A stretch of 14,219 nucleotides of DNA from HGM11416 sp964532155 (GCA_964532155.1 CAZHGN010000039.1:1-14219); one strand, 5' to 3'; positions 5,098 through 12,317 are shown, counted from the stretch's first letter. Translations and numbers: made by a program. The notes: generated from the letters alone by a model not told the origin.

Positions 5098-7008
5098 CTA
5101 CAGAAGCAAAGTGCCCTCGTCGGTATTGACGACCTTAAAAATTTGGAGTTCGCGTCCCGTTTCGGCATCTATATAAACGTAATAATCGCCGTCGGTCGCC
5201 TTCCCGAAAAATTCGTAGGCGAGGCGTTCTTTTCCGTTTTGGAGAGGTATAAACGCGAGTCTTGAGCTTTCGACCTCAACGTCTTTAGAAAGTTTTTTCT
5301 CTGCCTGCATAACGTCGATAGACGGCGTTCTTATATCTCTATCCTTATGGTTTTCGATATACTTCGACGCGTCCATTGCGGATACCATTCCCCTTTCGGT
5401 GCAAACTTCGACCTTAATCATATCTGCGTAAACTATAATATCATCGTCCGTTCTATGAACGAAATTGACGTAAACGGTGCCTTCGTTTTCGTTCACCCAA
5501 ACGGCTTTAATCGACTTATAGCCGCACTTTTCGAGAAAAGAGTAAGCGATTTCAACGCAAGCGTCTCTGTCGTAATTATGGTCGTGACAGTTTTTATACC
5601 AGTTAAAAGTTACGAGTTTACCGTCGAAAGCGAGTTGCCCGTCGATCACCTCGCCGCCCGCTTTTCCGCTAATTTGATAAGCCTTTAAAAAGTCGCCGTC
5701 TACACCGCCTACGAGGAACGCATCCTCGACGGAATAATCGGATAAATAGGTTTTAAAAAGGTCGACCGCGTCGTTTTCGTCAATGCGCTTGCCGCCGCTC
5801 TTTACGTTACCCGCAGTTTTTTCGGGCTCGTCGGCAAACGGTCCGTCGTAAATCATTTTAGGATATTCGACTGCGTTTGCTTGCAGCTCGTTAAACTTTT
5901 TAAGCACGACGTTTTCGGCATCCCCGGTTAGAAGGGTATTAAAATCGAAACCGTCGCCGAGATTACCCGCAAGCTCGTTGAGTTCCTCTTTCAGCGTTTG
6001 GTTTATCTTCTTAAAACTCGCTATAACGTTTAGGTCGCTTTCGGAAAGCGTTTCGCCGTCTATCAGTTTATTGTTAAGATACTTGCCGAAATCGTAAAGC
6101 TGATTGACGAACTTTACCGTATAAAACCTCGATTCGTCCTCGAGCGGCAAATCCTCGATATCCCCCTCTGCAAGACTTGCTTGAACGACGATATCGGAAA
6201 GAATTTTTTGCCTATTTCCGTTATCCGACGAAACGCCGAGTTTACCGAGATTTACGTCTATATTATCAACGTAGCCTACCAAGTCGTAAAACGCACGCGC
6301 GTAAGTCCCGGCAAGCATGTCTCCGCCGTTGCCCGTCATATACGCGTTCCACACGAGAAGCGTTGCAAGCACGAGAGTAGAACAACCGAGCGCAATTACC
6401 GCGGCGAGCCAACCGCCAAGCCCTCTTGACGTGCGGCTTGCCCTGCGCGCACTTCGCTCTGCCGAGCGGCGTTCTTTTTCTTCGGCTTTAAGCTTGTTCT
6501 TTTCCGCAATTCTCTGTTCTTTAAGCTTGCGCTTTTCCGCCGCCGCCATGGCACGCCTCTCGCGCCGCTCTCTTTTAAGCTCGATCTTCGCTTGCTTTTC
6601 GGCAAACAGTCTTTCGGCTCGAGCCTCTTTCGTTTCGTGTCTTAACGCGTCGCGGCGAGCAAGGCGTTCTTCTTTCTTTTTAAGTCTAAGTTCTTTAAGC
6701 TTTTCGCGCTTTTCGATCGCGGCAAGCCGTCTTTCTTCCTTTAAGCGCTTGCGTTCCTCTTTCTTCGCCGCGGCAAGTTCGGCTTTCTGCATTCTCGCCT
6801 TAGCCTTTTCTTCTTCCTTTTTTTGCTTTGCGGCAAGCATTGCTTTTTTAGAGCCCGACTTATCCGTCTTACCCTTTACGGCAGACTTTTTTGCTTTGGC
6901 GTTTTTCCTCGAATCGTTCGAGCGAGAGTTATTCGCGCCGTCATCCGCCGCAGACCGAGCAAGCGCTTCCGTTTTTTCTATAGCGTTGTTAGTTTTTTTA
7001 TCGTCCAT
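5098..7008 (-). CDS. ypeB: YpeB-like germination protein with a long charged N-terminal extension
   Basis: YpeB is needed for stable assembly of the cortex lytic enzyme SleB in spores. The C-terminal two thirds fit the family: one membrane segment (about 197-220), then an extracytoplasmic region ending in a PepSY-type domain (DGDYYVYIDAETGRELQIFKV). At 636 residues it is far longer than the ~450 typical of Bacillus YpeB. The excess is residues 1-195, nearly all Lys, Arg, Glu and Ala: first a low-complexity Ser/Asn/Lys part (1-55), then an uninterrupted charged helix (about 56-190) suited to a coiled coil or single alpha-helix. Normally the membrane anchor is at the very start. AAGGAGG of the start site overlaps the sleB stop, so the two genes are coupled. 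Identity rests on the anchor, the PepSY end and the sleB neighbour. Confidence 0.85.
   Translation of the reverse strand: MDDKKTNNAIEKTEALARSAADDGANNSRSNDSRKNAKAKKSAVKGKTDKSGSKKAMLAAKQKKEEEKAKARMQKAELAAAKKEERKRLKEERRLAAIEKREKLKELRLKKKEERLARRDALRHETKEARAERLFAEKQAKIELKRERRERRAMAAAEKRKLKEQRIAEKNKLKAEEKERRSAERSARRASRTSRGLGGWLAAVIALGCSTLVLATLLVWNAYMTGNGGDMLAGTYARAFYDLVGYVDNIDVNLGKLGVSSDNGNRQKILSDIVVQASLAEGDIEDLPLEDESRFYTVKFVNQLYDFGKYLNNKLIDGETLSESDLNVIASFKKINQTLKEELNELAGNLGDGFDFNTLLTGDAENVVLKKFNELQANAVEYPKMIYDGPFADEPEKTAGNVKSGGKRIDENDAVDLFKTYLSDYSVEDAFLVGGVDGDFLKAYQISGKAGGEVIDGQLAFDGKLVTFNWYKNCHDHNYDRDACVEIAYSFLEKCGYKSIKAVWVNENEGTVYVNFVHRTDDDIIVYADMIKVEVCTERGMVSAMDASKYIENHKDRDIRTPSIDVMQAEKKLSKDVEVESSRLAFIPLQNGKERLAYEFFGKATDGDYYVYIDAETGRELQIFKVVNTDEGTLLL
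5508..5521 (-). repeat. interspersed motif copy 5 (inside ypeB)
   Basis: CTATAAGTCGATTA on the minus strand, an exact match within coding sequence (Tyr-Lys-Ser-Ile-Lys codons). Confidence 0.75.
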
Positions 7009-7017
7009 ACACCCTCC

Positions 7018-7737
7018 TTATTTCGCAAAAACATGGTTACCTATGGTAACGATAGTCTTTCTTGAAAAAATCCAAGAACTCGTAGCCGTGCTCGGATTAT
7101 AATAATACAGCGCGCCGTAACTCGGATCGTACCCGTTCATCGCTTGTTTGGCAGCTTTAATAGCGGTGGCGTCCGGCGACAAATTGATTTGTCCGTCCGC
7201 AACGGCGGTGAACGCATACGGCTGATAAATTACACCCGATATGGTATTTGGGAACGAACTGCTTTTTACCCTGTTCATAACGACCGCACCGACGGCAACC
7301 TGTCCGGTAAAACTTTCGCCGCGCGCCTCGCCGTAAATGAGCCTTGCAAGCAAGGTTACGTCTGTATTAGAATAACAACCGTTGCTATTATCGGTTTGAG
7401 TGGTGGAGCCGAGCGCGCTTTGACTTATTCCCAACGCGGCAAGCGTCTTTTTACCCACTATGCCGTCTGCAACCAATCCGTTTTTAGATTGAAAATACTT
7501 GACGGCGGCTTTTGTTTGCGCGCCGTAAATGCCGTCTACCGAGCCCTTGTAATAGCCCCACCTTTTAAGCTTTTTTTGTATAAGCTTTACCGTGTCGCCG
7601 CGGCTCCCTTGCGAAATTACCGCAACGGCAACGGTTTCGGCACCCGCAACCTGCGCGTTATACACGGCTATGCCCGAAGCACCGATCAAAACTGCTCCGA
7701 CAAGAGCAAGCGCGGTTACCCTTAACTTTTTTTTCAT
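7018..7737 (-). CDS. sleB: SleB-like spore cortex lytic enzyme
   Basis: The gene encodes a secreted peptidoglycan hydrolase; the SleB family cuts cortex glycan during germination as a lytic transglycosylase. The protein starts at MKKKLRV because a strong AAAGGAGG lies 5-6 nt upstream; the frame is open further out without a ribosome binding site. Of 239 residues, 1-34 form a signal peptide (hydrophobic core 7-25, AGA before the mature part). Residues 45-103 are a PG_binding_1 domain (QGSRGDTVKLIQKKL, DGIYGAQTKAAV), and 128-239 the SleB/Hydrolase_2 domain. That domain has the conserved Glu137 in YGEARGE, plus VGAVVMNRV and YQPYAFTAV. It is followed 9 nt later by ypeB, the known functional partner. 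A vegetative cell-wall hydrolase of the same fold is the alternative, but the partner gene argues for a spore role. Confidence 0.92.
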   Translation of the reverse strand: MKKKLRVTALALVGAVLIGASGIAVYNAQVAGAETVAVAVISQGSRGDTVKLIQKKLKRWGYYKGSVDGIYGAQTKAAVKYFQSKNGLVADGIVGKKTLAALGISQSALGSTTQTDNSNGCYSNTDVTLLARLIYGEARGESFTGQVAVGAVVMNRVKSSSFPNTISGVIYQPYAFTAVADGQINLSPDATAIKAAKQAMNGYDPSYGALYYYNPSTATSSWIFSRKTIVTIGNHVFAK

Positions 7738-7763
7738 AATTCCTCCTTTGATAAAAACTGTTA

Positions 7764-7792
7764 TATATATTACCTTACTTGCGCTTTGACAA
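7764..7792 (-). promoter_or_regulatory. candidate sigma-A-like promoter for sleB-ypeB
   Basis: On the minus strand TTGTCA (7787-7792), 17 nt and TATATA (7764-7769) resemble a housekeeping promoter. The -35 lies in a small inverted repeat, CGCTT-TGAC-AAGCG (about 7782-7795). SleB is forespore-expressed under sigma-G in Bacillus, but I find no good sigma-G match here, so the assignment is tentative. Confidence 0.45.
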
Positions 7793-7860
7793 GCGAAGTA
7801 CGGATTACGAATTATAAAAGCAACCCAATACAATTATCGGAAAAATTCGGCTTTCGCCTT

Positions 7861-7893
7861 AAAAAACGCACTGCGTATATCAAAAATACACGC
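7861..7893 (-). terminator. probable terminator of spoIIR
   Basis: Just after the spoIIR stop, GCGTGTAT and ATATACGC form an 8-bp stem with one G-U pair and a 5-nt loop (7873-7893). A mini-stem ACGC-AGT-GCGT and six T's (7861-7866) follow on the minus strand. It would separate spoIIR from sleB-ypeB. Confidence 0.5.
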
Positions 7894-7916
7894 CAACGAC
7901 TTAAAATAGTTCGGAC

Positions 7917-8414
7917 TTAGCCGTTGAATAGTTCGGCAAGTTTAGACTTATACGTAACCTTTCCGCCCGAAAAACATAACGGAGGATAAACCACGCACCA
8001 CCAGTTTGCGCCCTTTCCGCTACCCAGCTCGACGATCACAGCCTCGTAAACGCCGCTCGGAAGGGTTACTCCGTCGTAAACGCGCGTCGGAAATTCTTCG
8101 CGCCTTACTTCGATAGTGCAGCTGTATTCAAACCCTTCGTCTTGCAAAAAGCGGTCTATAAGTCGTTTAATGGCACTTTCGTTTGACTTTACCTTATCTA
8201 TTGCCTCGTCCTTGCTTTTGCAATTTTCGATAATAGGCGTAAGATACGAGACGATTTCGTCCTTTATGCGATATTTCACGGATTGATCGGCGGTGCAGTC
8301 GGAATTAGCCCTTACGTGAATGCGCAAATATTCCGTTTTGCCTCCGCAACATACCGTTTGAGTTGCTAAAACTATTATGCAACAGCAAATGAAGATTATG
8401 CGAAACCTTTTCAT
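7917..8414 (-). CDS. spoIIR: SpoIIR, stage II sporulation signalling protein
   Basis: SpoIIR is made in the forespore and secreted into the intermembrane space. It triggers SpoIIGA to process pro-sigma-E, coupling mother-cell to forespore gene expression. The 165-residue protein has an N-terminal hydrophobic segment (5-24), then the family core: LRIHVRANSDCTADQSVKYRIKDEI (30-54), the EFPTRVYDGVTLPSGVYEAV block, and the ending GKGANWWCVVYPPLCF. It is shorter than the ~220 residues of the Bacillus protein, stopping soon after the WWCVVYPPLCF motif, which is common in Clostridia. Codons for residues around IKRLID contain a one-mismatch copy of the interspersed motif. Its ribosome binding site (GAGAGG) lies inside a long hairpin with a U-tract. 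I found no sigma-F promoter upstream. Confidence 0.95.
   Translation of the reverse strand: MKRFRIIFICCCIIVLATQTVCCGGKTEYLRIHVRANSDCTADQSVKYRIKDEIVSYLTPIIENCKSKDEAIDKVKSNESAIKRLIDRFLQDEGFEYSCTIEVRREEFPTRVYDGVTLPSGVYEAVIVELGSGKGANWWCVVYPPLCFSGGKVTYKSKLAELFNG
8156..8169 (+). repeat. interspersed motif copy 6 (inside spoIIR)
   Basis: CTATAAGTCGTTTA, one mismatch, antisense to the Ile-Lys-Arg-Leu-Ile codons. Confidence 0.6.
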
Positions 8415-8476
8415 AAAAAAATACCTCTCGTTTTTGTATTACGTCATAATTATTGACGAAAAAAACGAAAGGTATT
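8415..8476 (-). terminator. terminator-like hairpin that covers the spoIIR ribosome binding site
   Basis: On the minus strand 8461-8476 pairs with 8420-8435 over 16 bp (one G-U). An inner CGTCA/TGACG stem (8442-8446 with 8454-8458) sits above a 2x6 internal loop, and seven T's (8415-8421) follow. It starts 18 nt after the stop of the ATP-grasp gene and would end the trmN6 operon. Its 3' arm contains GAGAGG, the spoIIR ribosome binding site, and the T-tract abuts the spoIIR ATG at 8414. Read-through transcripts would carry a masked start. Confidence 0.8.
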
Positions 8477-8493
8477 CTATTAAATTCTAATCG

Positions 8494-9354
8494 TTAACCT
8501 TTAACCGAAAGATAGTAACCTGCGATTGCCTTTGCAACGTCGATGCCGGTCGCCTCGGTCAGCGCGGAAAAATGCGCGTTGGAATTGATTTCGCAAACGA
8601 GCGGTCCGTCGTTTGAAAAAAGTATATCGACACCGGCAAAATCGGCATGCACACCGTTTGCCGCGCGCTCGGCAAGCCGAATGTGCTTTGAATAAAAGTC
8701 GTCGGCTATCGAAATCGCTTTCATTCTCCCGCCGCCCGTCACGTTGGAGCGAAAATCCCGCTCGTTTATTCGCTCGGCGGCGGCAACCGCCTTTCCGCCT
8801 ACGACGTAAACGCGCAAATCTCGCCCGCGGCTTTCCGCTATATATCGTTGAAAAATAAGCGGCGCGCCGTGCGAGCCTTTAACAATTTCCATAAGTTGGT
8901 CACGGTCGCTCGCAAGATGAACGCCGCACCCGAACGAGCCCTTACTCTCTTTCACAATCAACGGATAACCGAGTGCTTCGACTCGGCTTAAAAAATTAAA
9001 GTCGGTATAACCGACGTTGGCGTACGTAAAGGGCGCCACGATAGTTTCGGGCATCGGAACTTTTCCGTTTAAAGCAACGAAAGTCTTTGCTTTATCGTCG
9101 CAAATTTCTATAGTATTTGACGAGTTAATCGACCTATAGCCCCGCTTTTCGAGCATTTCGCAAAGAATTGTATCTTTATCGAAAAAAAGCACGGGCGCAC
9201 CGTTGCCCTCTTTTTTTAGCAATGAAAACGCTTCGTCGTTCGTCAAGAAAACGGCGGGCTCGCCGAGCGCCTCAAACGCTTCTTCCAGCGCCGATTTAAG
9301 CTTCAAAAAAGGCTTAGTTTTAAGATATGCGTTAGTTACGACGTAATTTTTCAT
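8494..9354 (-). CDS. RimK-like ATP-grasp ligase
   Basis: This is an ATP-grasp enzyme that would join an amino acid, probably glutamate, to a carboxyl group of an unknown acceptor. The fold and the family resemblance to RimK (alpha-L-glutamate ligases) are clear; the substrate is not. Of 286 residues, about 1-90 form the N-terminal domain. The nucleotide-binding parts are PLIVKESKGSFGCGV (131-145, Lys135 and glycine loop), FQRYI (168-172), RDLRVYVVGGKAVAAAER (178-195) and the metal site VDILFSNDGPLVCEINSNAHF (242-262, with Asp243, Glu255, Asn257). GGAG lies 5-6 nt before the start. It is last in the trmN6-rsmI-nuclease-rdgB unit after a 106-nt spacer, so it may also have its own promoter. Codons 73-77 (YRSIN) carry an exact copy of the interspersed motif. 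Confidence 0.88.
   Translation of the reverse strand: MKNYVVTNAYLKTKPFLKLKSALEEAFEALGEPAVFLTNDEAFSLLKKEGNGAPVLFFDKDTILCEMLEKRGYRSINSSNTIEICDDKAKTFVALNGKVPMPETIVAPFTYANVGYTDFNFLSRVEALGYPLIVKESKGSFGCGVHLASDRDQLMEIVKGSHGAPLIFQRYIAESRGRDLRVYVVGGKAVAAAERINERDFRSNVTGGGRMKAISIADDFYSKHIRLAERAANGVHADFAGVDILFSNDGPLVCEINSNAHFSALTEATGIDVAKAIAGYYLSVKG
9126..9139 (-). repeat. interspersed motif copy 7 (inside the ATP-grasp gene)
   Basis: CTATAGGTCGATTA on the minus strand, an exact match coding Tyr-Arg-Ser-Ile-Asn; it shares 14 bases with the intergenic copy at 2311. Confidence 0.75.
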
Positions 9355-9416
9355 ATACGCTCCATAAAAATTTTAACCAAACACGCTAAACGGCATTAAC
9401 AACGCGCGTTTACATT

Positions 9417-9439
9417 ACGCAGCTTCTCGCCGTTGCGCC
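9417..9439 (+). repeat. ACGCAG-TTGCGCC element, copy 2 (rdgB to ATP-grasp spacer)
   Basis: ACGCAG (9417-9422) and TTGCGCC (9433-9439) are the same half-sites with a longer middle. The spacer also holds the palindrome AACGCGCGTT (9401-9410). Confidence 0.35.
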
Positions 9440-9460
9440 GTGCACTTTATTTGTCGAAAT

Positions 9461-10030
9461 TTATAAAAGTTCGGCGATTTTTAAGACGGCGCGCGCCCTG
9501 TGGCTGACGACGTTTTTCTCCTCTTCGGTAGCTTCGGCAAACGTTTTTTTCAGCTCGTCGCTATAAAAAATACCGTCGTAACCGAAACCGCCCTCGCCTT
9601 GCTCGAAATATGTTATATTTCCGAACGCCTCGCCCAAAGCGGTTGCCTTAACACCCTTTTTGCCGTATGCGACCAAAGCGCATTTAAAACTCGCCCGCCT
9701 ATTCTCGCACCCCGAAAGCTCGGCTATAAGCATTGCGTTCTTTTCGCGTTGCGAAATATCGCCGCCGTACCTCGCGGTGAAAACGCCCGGTCTGCCGCCG
9801 AGGGCGTCTACACACAAACCGCTATCGTCGGCAAGAGATAAAACGCCGGTATGCTCGAAGCAATCCTTTGCTTTTATAACCGCGTTTTCGTAAAAAGTTT
9901 CGCCGTTTTCCTCTACGTCGCCTAAATAACCGCCGTACGGCAAACCGAAAATTTCGTATTTCTCGCCCAAAAGTTTTTTAAACTCGGCAAGTTTTCCTGC
10001 ATTTTTAGTTGCAATCAAAAGTTTTTCCAT
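9461..10030 (-). CDS. rdgB: RdgB/HAM1 non-canonical purine NTP pyrophosphatase
   Basis: The enzyme hydrolyses XTP, ITP and dITP to monophosphates and pyrophosphate, keeping deaminated purines out of DNA and RNA. The 189 residues are typical. Signatures are the start LLIATKNAGKLAEF (4-17), the catalytic and metal region LADDSGLCVDALGGRPGVFTARY (66-88), FGYDGIF, and the C-terminal SHRARA. It begins 7 nt after the stop of the Cas4-like nuclease gene, so the two are surely cotranscribed; both deal with the integrity of nucleic acids. Confidence 0.96.
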   Translation of the reverse strand: MEKLLIATKNAGKLAEFKKLLGEKYEIFGLPYGGYLGDVEENGETFYENAVIKAKDCFEHTGVLSLADDSGLCVDALGGRPGVFTARYGGDISQREKNAMLIAELSGCENRRASFKCALVAYGKKGVKATALGEAFGNITYFEQGEGGFGYDGIFYSDELKKTFAEATEEEKNVVSHRARAVLKIAELL

Positions 10031-10037
10031 AAGCGTT

Positions 10038-10688
10038 TCAGTCCTCTTTTATTCTCGAGCAATATCCTTTATACCAACATTCGTAAGGATGGTCGCATTG
10101 ATCGCCTTGCATAATTACAGGCTCTTCCTTTGCAAATTTTACCGAGTTAAGTCTAAAAATATTATCGTTAATCAACCTATAGCGCGACTTTACCTCTGCC
10201 GTAACGTCGTTAAACGACGGAGCACCGCCGCCGTTTAGAATAATAAACGCCTTAGATAATTTCACTCCGCACTTCTTTATAATATAATATTGAAAAGCGG
10301 CGTCGGTTAAAAACTGCTCTTTTAAACCATCCGAATTTTTAACCTCGTACATTTCGTACCCCTTTTCGGTAAGCCGTAAAATATCGGCGGCGCAATAATT
10401 GCCGTACCATAAAAAAGCGCCCTCGCAAATAACGCGCACTCCACCTTCCAAACACTCGCTAGTGCGTTCGAGCATTTTTTTAAAATCAAGCGAACCGTCG
10501 GGCTTAAAAGCAGTAACTTCTTCGTACTCGCCGAAAATACCCATCATTCGGTCGCCGAATTCGTTGCCGGCGAAAAGCCGAGCACGAACTTCGGGCGGTA
10601 TCACCTTTTCTTCAGGACGATGCCTATCGAGCCAAAGCATTTTTTCGCATTGTAAGCCCCTGACGAAATCGGTTTTAGTTATCCCCAT
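10038..10688 (-). CDS. stand-alone Cas4-like Fe-S PD-(D/E)XK nuclease
   Basis: The 216-residue protein looks like the N-terminal nuclease half of DUF2779 proteins, and broadly like Cas4/RecB nucleases. It opens MGITKTDFVRGLQC (DUF2779-like entry with Cys14), has NEFGD (42-46), Asp102 in AADIL, the EVK triad (115-117) and the helix motif AFQYY (131-135). It ends with Cys198, Cys204 and Cys210 in a QCDHPYECWYKGYC pattern. Together these give a PD-(D/E)XK active site and four cysteines placed to hold a 4Fe-4S cluster. The usual C-terminal DUF2779 domain is missing: the protein stops six residues after the last Cys. The start is set by AGGAAGG about 5 nt upstream, so the gene overlaps the end of rsmI by 14 nt. 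There is no CRISPR or cas1/cas2 in the window. Likely a DNA-end processing or repair nuclease (inference). Confidence 0.8.
   Translation of the reverse strand: MGITKTDFVRGLQCEKMLWLDRHRPEEKVIPPEVRARLFAGNEFGDRMMGIFGEYEEVTAFKPDGSLDFKKMLERTSECLEGGVRVICEGAFLWYGNYCAADILRLTEKGYEMYEVKNSDGLKEQFLTDAAFQYYIIKKCGVKLSKAFIILNGGGAPSFNDVTAEVKSRYRLINDNIFRLNSVKFAKEEPVIMQGDQCDHPYECWYKGYCSRIKED
10169..10182 (-). repeat. interspersed motif copy 8 (inside the Cas4-like gene)
   Basis: CTATAGGTTGATTA on the minus strand, an exact match coding Tyr-Arg-Leu-Ile-Asn. Confidence 0.75.
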
Positions 10689-11523
10689 CTTCGCCTTCCT
10701 CGCAATTTTCATCGGCAAAATCGTCTTCGCCCACCGCTTGCATATATATCTCGTTTTTAGTAACGCCGCGCGCCTTGGCAACCGCTTTAACCGCCTCTTT
10801 TTTAGACATCCCTTTTTGCATAAATAGGGCTATATGTTCTTTAACGGACATTTCAAACGCTTTTTCACACTCGGCGGCGCCCTCTATTATAAGCACGAAT
10901 TCCCCTCTTTTTTCGCCGTCGTAGCCGTCCGCCAAATTAAACTCTATACGTTCTTCGAACGTCTTGGTTATCTCGCGCACGCAAACGGCGCGGCGGTTAC
11001 CGAACGCCTCGTAAAGGCGTTTTATCGTTTCGTCGGCGTCGTGCGGGGCAAGGTAAAAGACGAGCGGGCAATCGGCTTCGGCGTATTTTGCAAGCAGTTT
11101 TTTGCATTCGGATTTTTTTTCGGGCAAAAAACCTACGAACGAAAAGCGGTAATCGAGCAAACCCGACATAACGAGCGCGCAAACGAAAGCGCTCGGTCCG
11201 GGCACGACGGTATATTCGAGTCCGTTTTCCAAAAGCATTTTTACGAGAATACACCCGGGATCGGATATAAGCGGCATACCCGCATCGGTAACGAGTGCAA
11301 TATTTAAACCGCTTTTTAATTTTTCGATTATTTTCTCGCTCGCACCGCGCTCGTTGAACTTATGGCAAGCAAACAGCGGCTTTTTTATATCGTAAGCGTT
11401 CAAAAGCCCGAGCGTGTGCCGAGTATCCTCGCACGCGATCTCGTCGACCGTTTTCAGCACCTCGATAGCCCGAAGGGTTATATCTTTCAAATTGCCGATA
11501 GGCGTTCCGACTATATACAGCAT
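10675..11523 (-). CDS. rsmI: RsmI, 16S rRNA (cytidine-1402-2'-O)-methyltransferase
   Basis: RsmI 2'-O-methylates C1402 in the decoding centre of 16S rRNA using S-adenosylmethionine. The 282 residues show the tetrapyrrole-methylase fold: LYIVGTPIGNLKDITLRA (2-19), DEIACEDTRHT (27-37), ALVTDAGMPLISDPG (76-90), VVPGPSA, FVGFLPEK and REITKTFEE. The C-terminal tail (MQKGMSKKEAVKAVAKARGVTKNEIY) is the expected helical domain, ending in an acidic stretch. Its ATG shares one base with the TAA of trmN6 (TAATG). The trmN6-(yazA)-rsmI order is the same as yabB-yazA-yabC in Bacillus, here without the GIY-YIG gene. Confidence 0.97.
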   Translation of the reverse strand: MLYIVGTPIGNLKDITLRAIEVLKTVDEIACEDTRHTLGLLNAYDIKKPLFACHKFNERGASEKIIEKLKSGLNIALVTDAGMPLISDPGCILVKMLLENGLEYTVVPGPSAFVCALVMSGLLDYRFSFVGFLPEKKSECKKLLAKYAEADCPLVFYLAPHDADETIKRLYEAFGNRRAVCVREITKTFEERIEFNLADGYDGEKRGEFVLIIEGAAECEKAFEMSVKEHIALFMQKGMSKKEAVKAVAKARGVTKNEIYMQAVGEDDFADENCEEGEDGDN

Positions 11524-12215
11524 TAAGCGTTTATTACCTCTCCTATAGTTTTAAGTTGCGGTTTTTTACCTTTTACGCCCTTTATCAAAACAAGATAGGG
11601 CGCGCCGCCCTCGTGAGTTTTTACCAGTTTGATTTCGCACGGTTCGATTTTATTTGCACGCATTGCGCAGACGAGATCGGTAAACCGCTCTATGCGCTGG
11701 CATATGCAAAACTTTCCGCCGAAGACCAGTAATCTCGAAGCTGTGGCAACGATTTCTTCAAGCGTTATCTCTTTTTCGTGCCGACAAATGGCAATATGTT
11801 CCGAAAGCCCTTGCTCGCCGGCGTTCTTTTTTTTGTACGGCGGATTGCATAAAATAAGATCGTACTTGCCGTTAAAATCGGACGGCGCTTCTTGCAGTTT
11901 GCCGCGAACCACGTTAAAAACACCCTCTAATCCGTTTATTTTTATGCTTTTTTCGGCTAAAGCGCAAAGCTCCGACTGCAGCTCGAATAAATCGACGTGC
12001 GCAGTCGTGTCGGGATTAAGCCCGTAATAATGCAAACCTACTATTCCCGAGCCCGCGCAAAAATCGGCTACCATTCCGCCCCCGCCCTGCACGCAGTCGG
12101 CAAAGCGCGAGAGCAAAATGCTGTCGGAAGTAAAACGGTAAAGCCGCTTATCCTGCACGATTTTTAATCCGCCGAGCATTAAATCCTCGGTTATTTCGTA
12201 TATTTCTTCACTCAT
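11523..12215 (-). CDS. trmN6: TrmN6/YabB-type tRNA1(Val) (adenine-N6)-methyltransferase
   Basis: A Rossmann-fold N6-adenine methyltransferase, probably acting on A37 of tRNA-Val as in the E. coli YfiC/TrmN6 family. It has the SAM motif DFCAGSGIVGL (51-61) and the catalytic NPPY (124-127) followed by a lysine-rich loop. Upstream is the typical EDLMLGGLKIVQDKRLYRFTSDSILLSRF entry (10-38, quoted as family pattern EDL..GGL.I.Q). I start it at MSEEI, 230 residues, because the family pattern begins there and a weak TTGGA precedes it; an upstream in-frame ATG at 12245 has no ribosome binding site. It is the first gene of the operon. The exact target nucleotide is inferred from the family. Confidence 0.88.
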   Translation of the reverse strand: MSEEIYEITEDLMLGGLKIVQDKRLYRFTSDSILLSRFADCVQGGGGMVADFCAGSGIVGLHYYGLNPDTTAHVDLFELQSELCALAEKSIKINGLEGVFNVVRGKLQEAPSDFNGKYDLILCNPPYKKKNAGEQGLSEHIAICRHEKEITLEEIVATASRLLVFGGKFCICQRIERFTDLVCAMRANKIEPCEIKLVKTHEGGAPYLVLIKGVKGKKPQLKTIGEVINA

Positions 12216-12288
12216 AATTCCAATCTCGACTAAAGTGTAAATCATTTATAACGTTTTAATACGAACGTCGGCGCTTTTCGTTAAAAGT

Positions 12289-12317
12289 ATAATATCATCG
12301 AAATCGCTCGTTGTCAA
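12289..12317 (-). promoter_or_regulatory. near-consensus promoter of the trmN6-rsmI-nuclease-rdgB operon
   Basis: On the minus strand TTGACA (12312-12317), a 17-nt spacer and TATTAT (12289-12294), the latter preceded by TGA as an extended -10. Predicted start is near 12282. The -35 lies directly after the T-tract of the upstream gene's terminator, so terminator and promoter are butted together. Confidence 0.85.

Noticed and set aside
6317..7102. 261-residue plus-strand open frame opposite ypeB
   Set aside because: Its Ser/Phe/Arg/Leu-rich product is the mirror of the Lys/Glu-rich coding strand; no ribosome binding site and no recognisable domain.
10038..10688. Part of a CRISPR-Cas system (cas4)
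   Set aside because: No repeat-spacer array and no cas1, cas2 or effector gene in the window; the neighbours are housekeeping genes and the sequence is closer to DUF2779 N-termini.
12148..12245. Upstream ATG at 12245 as the trmN6 start
   Set aside because: No ribosome binding site, and the extra ten residues lie outside the family pattern, which begins near MSEEI at 12215.
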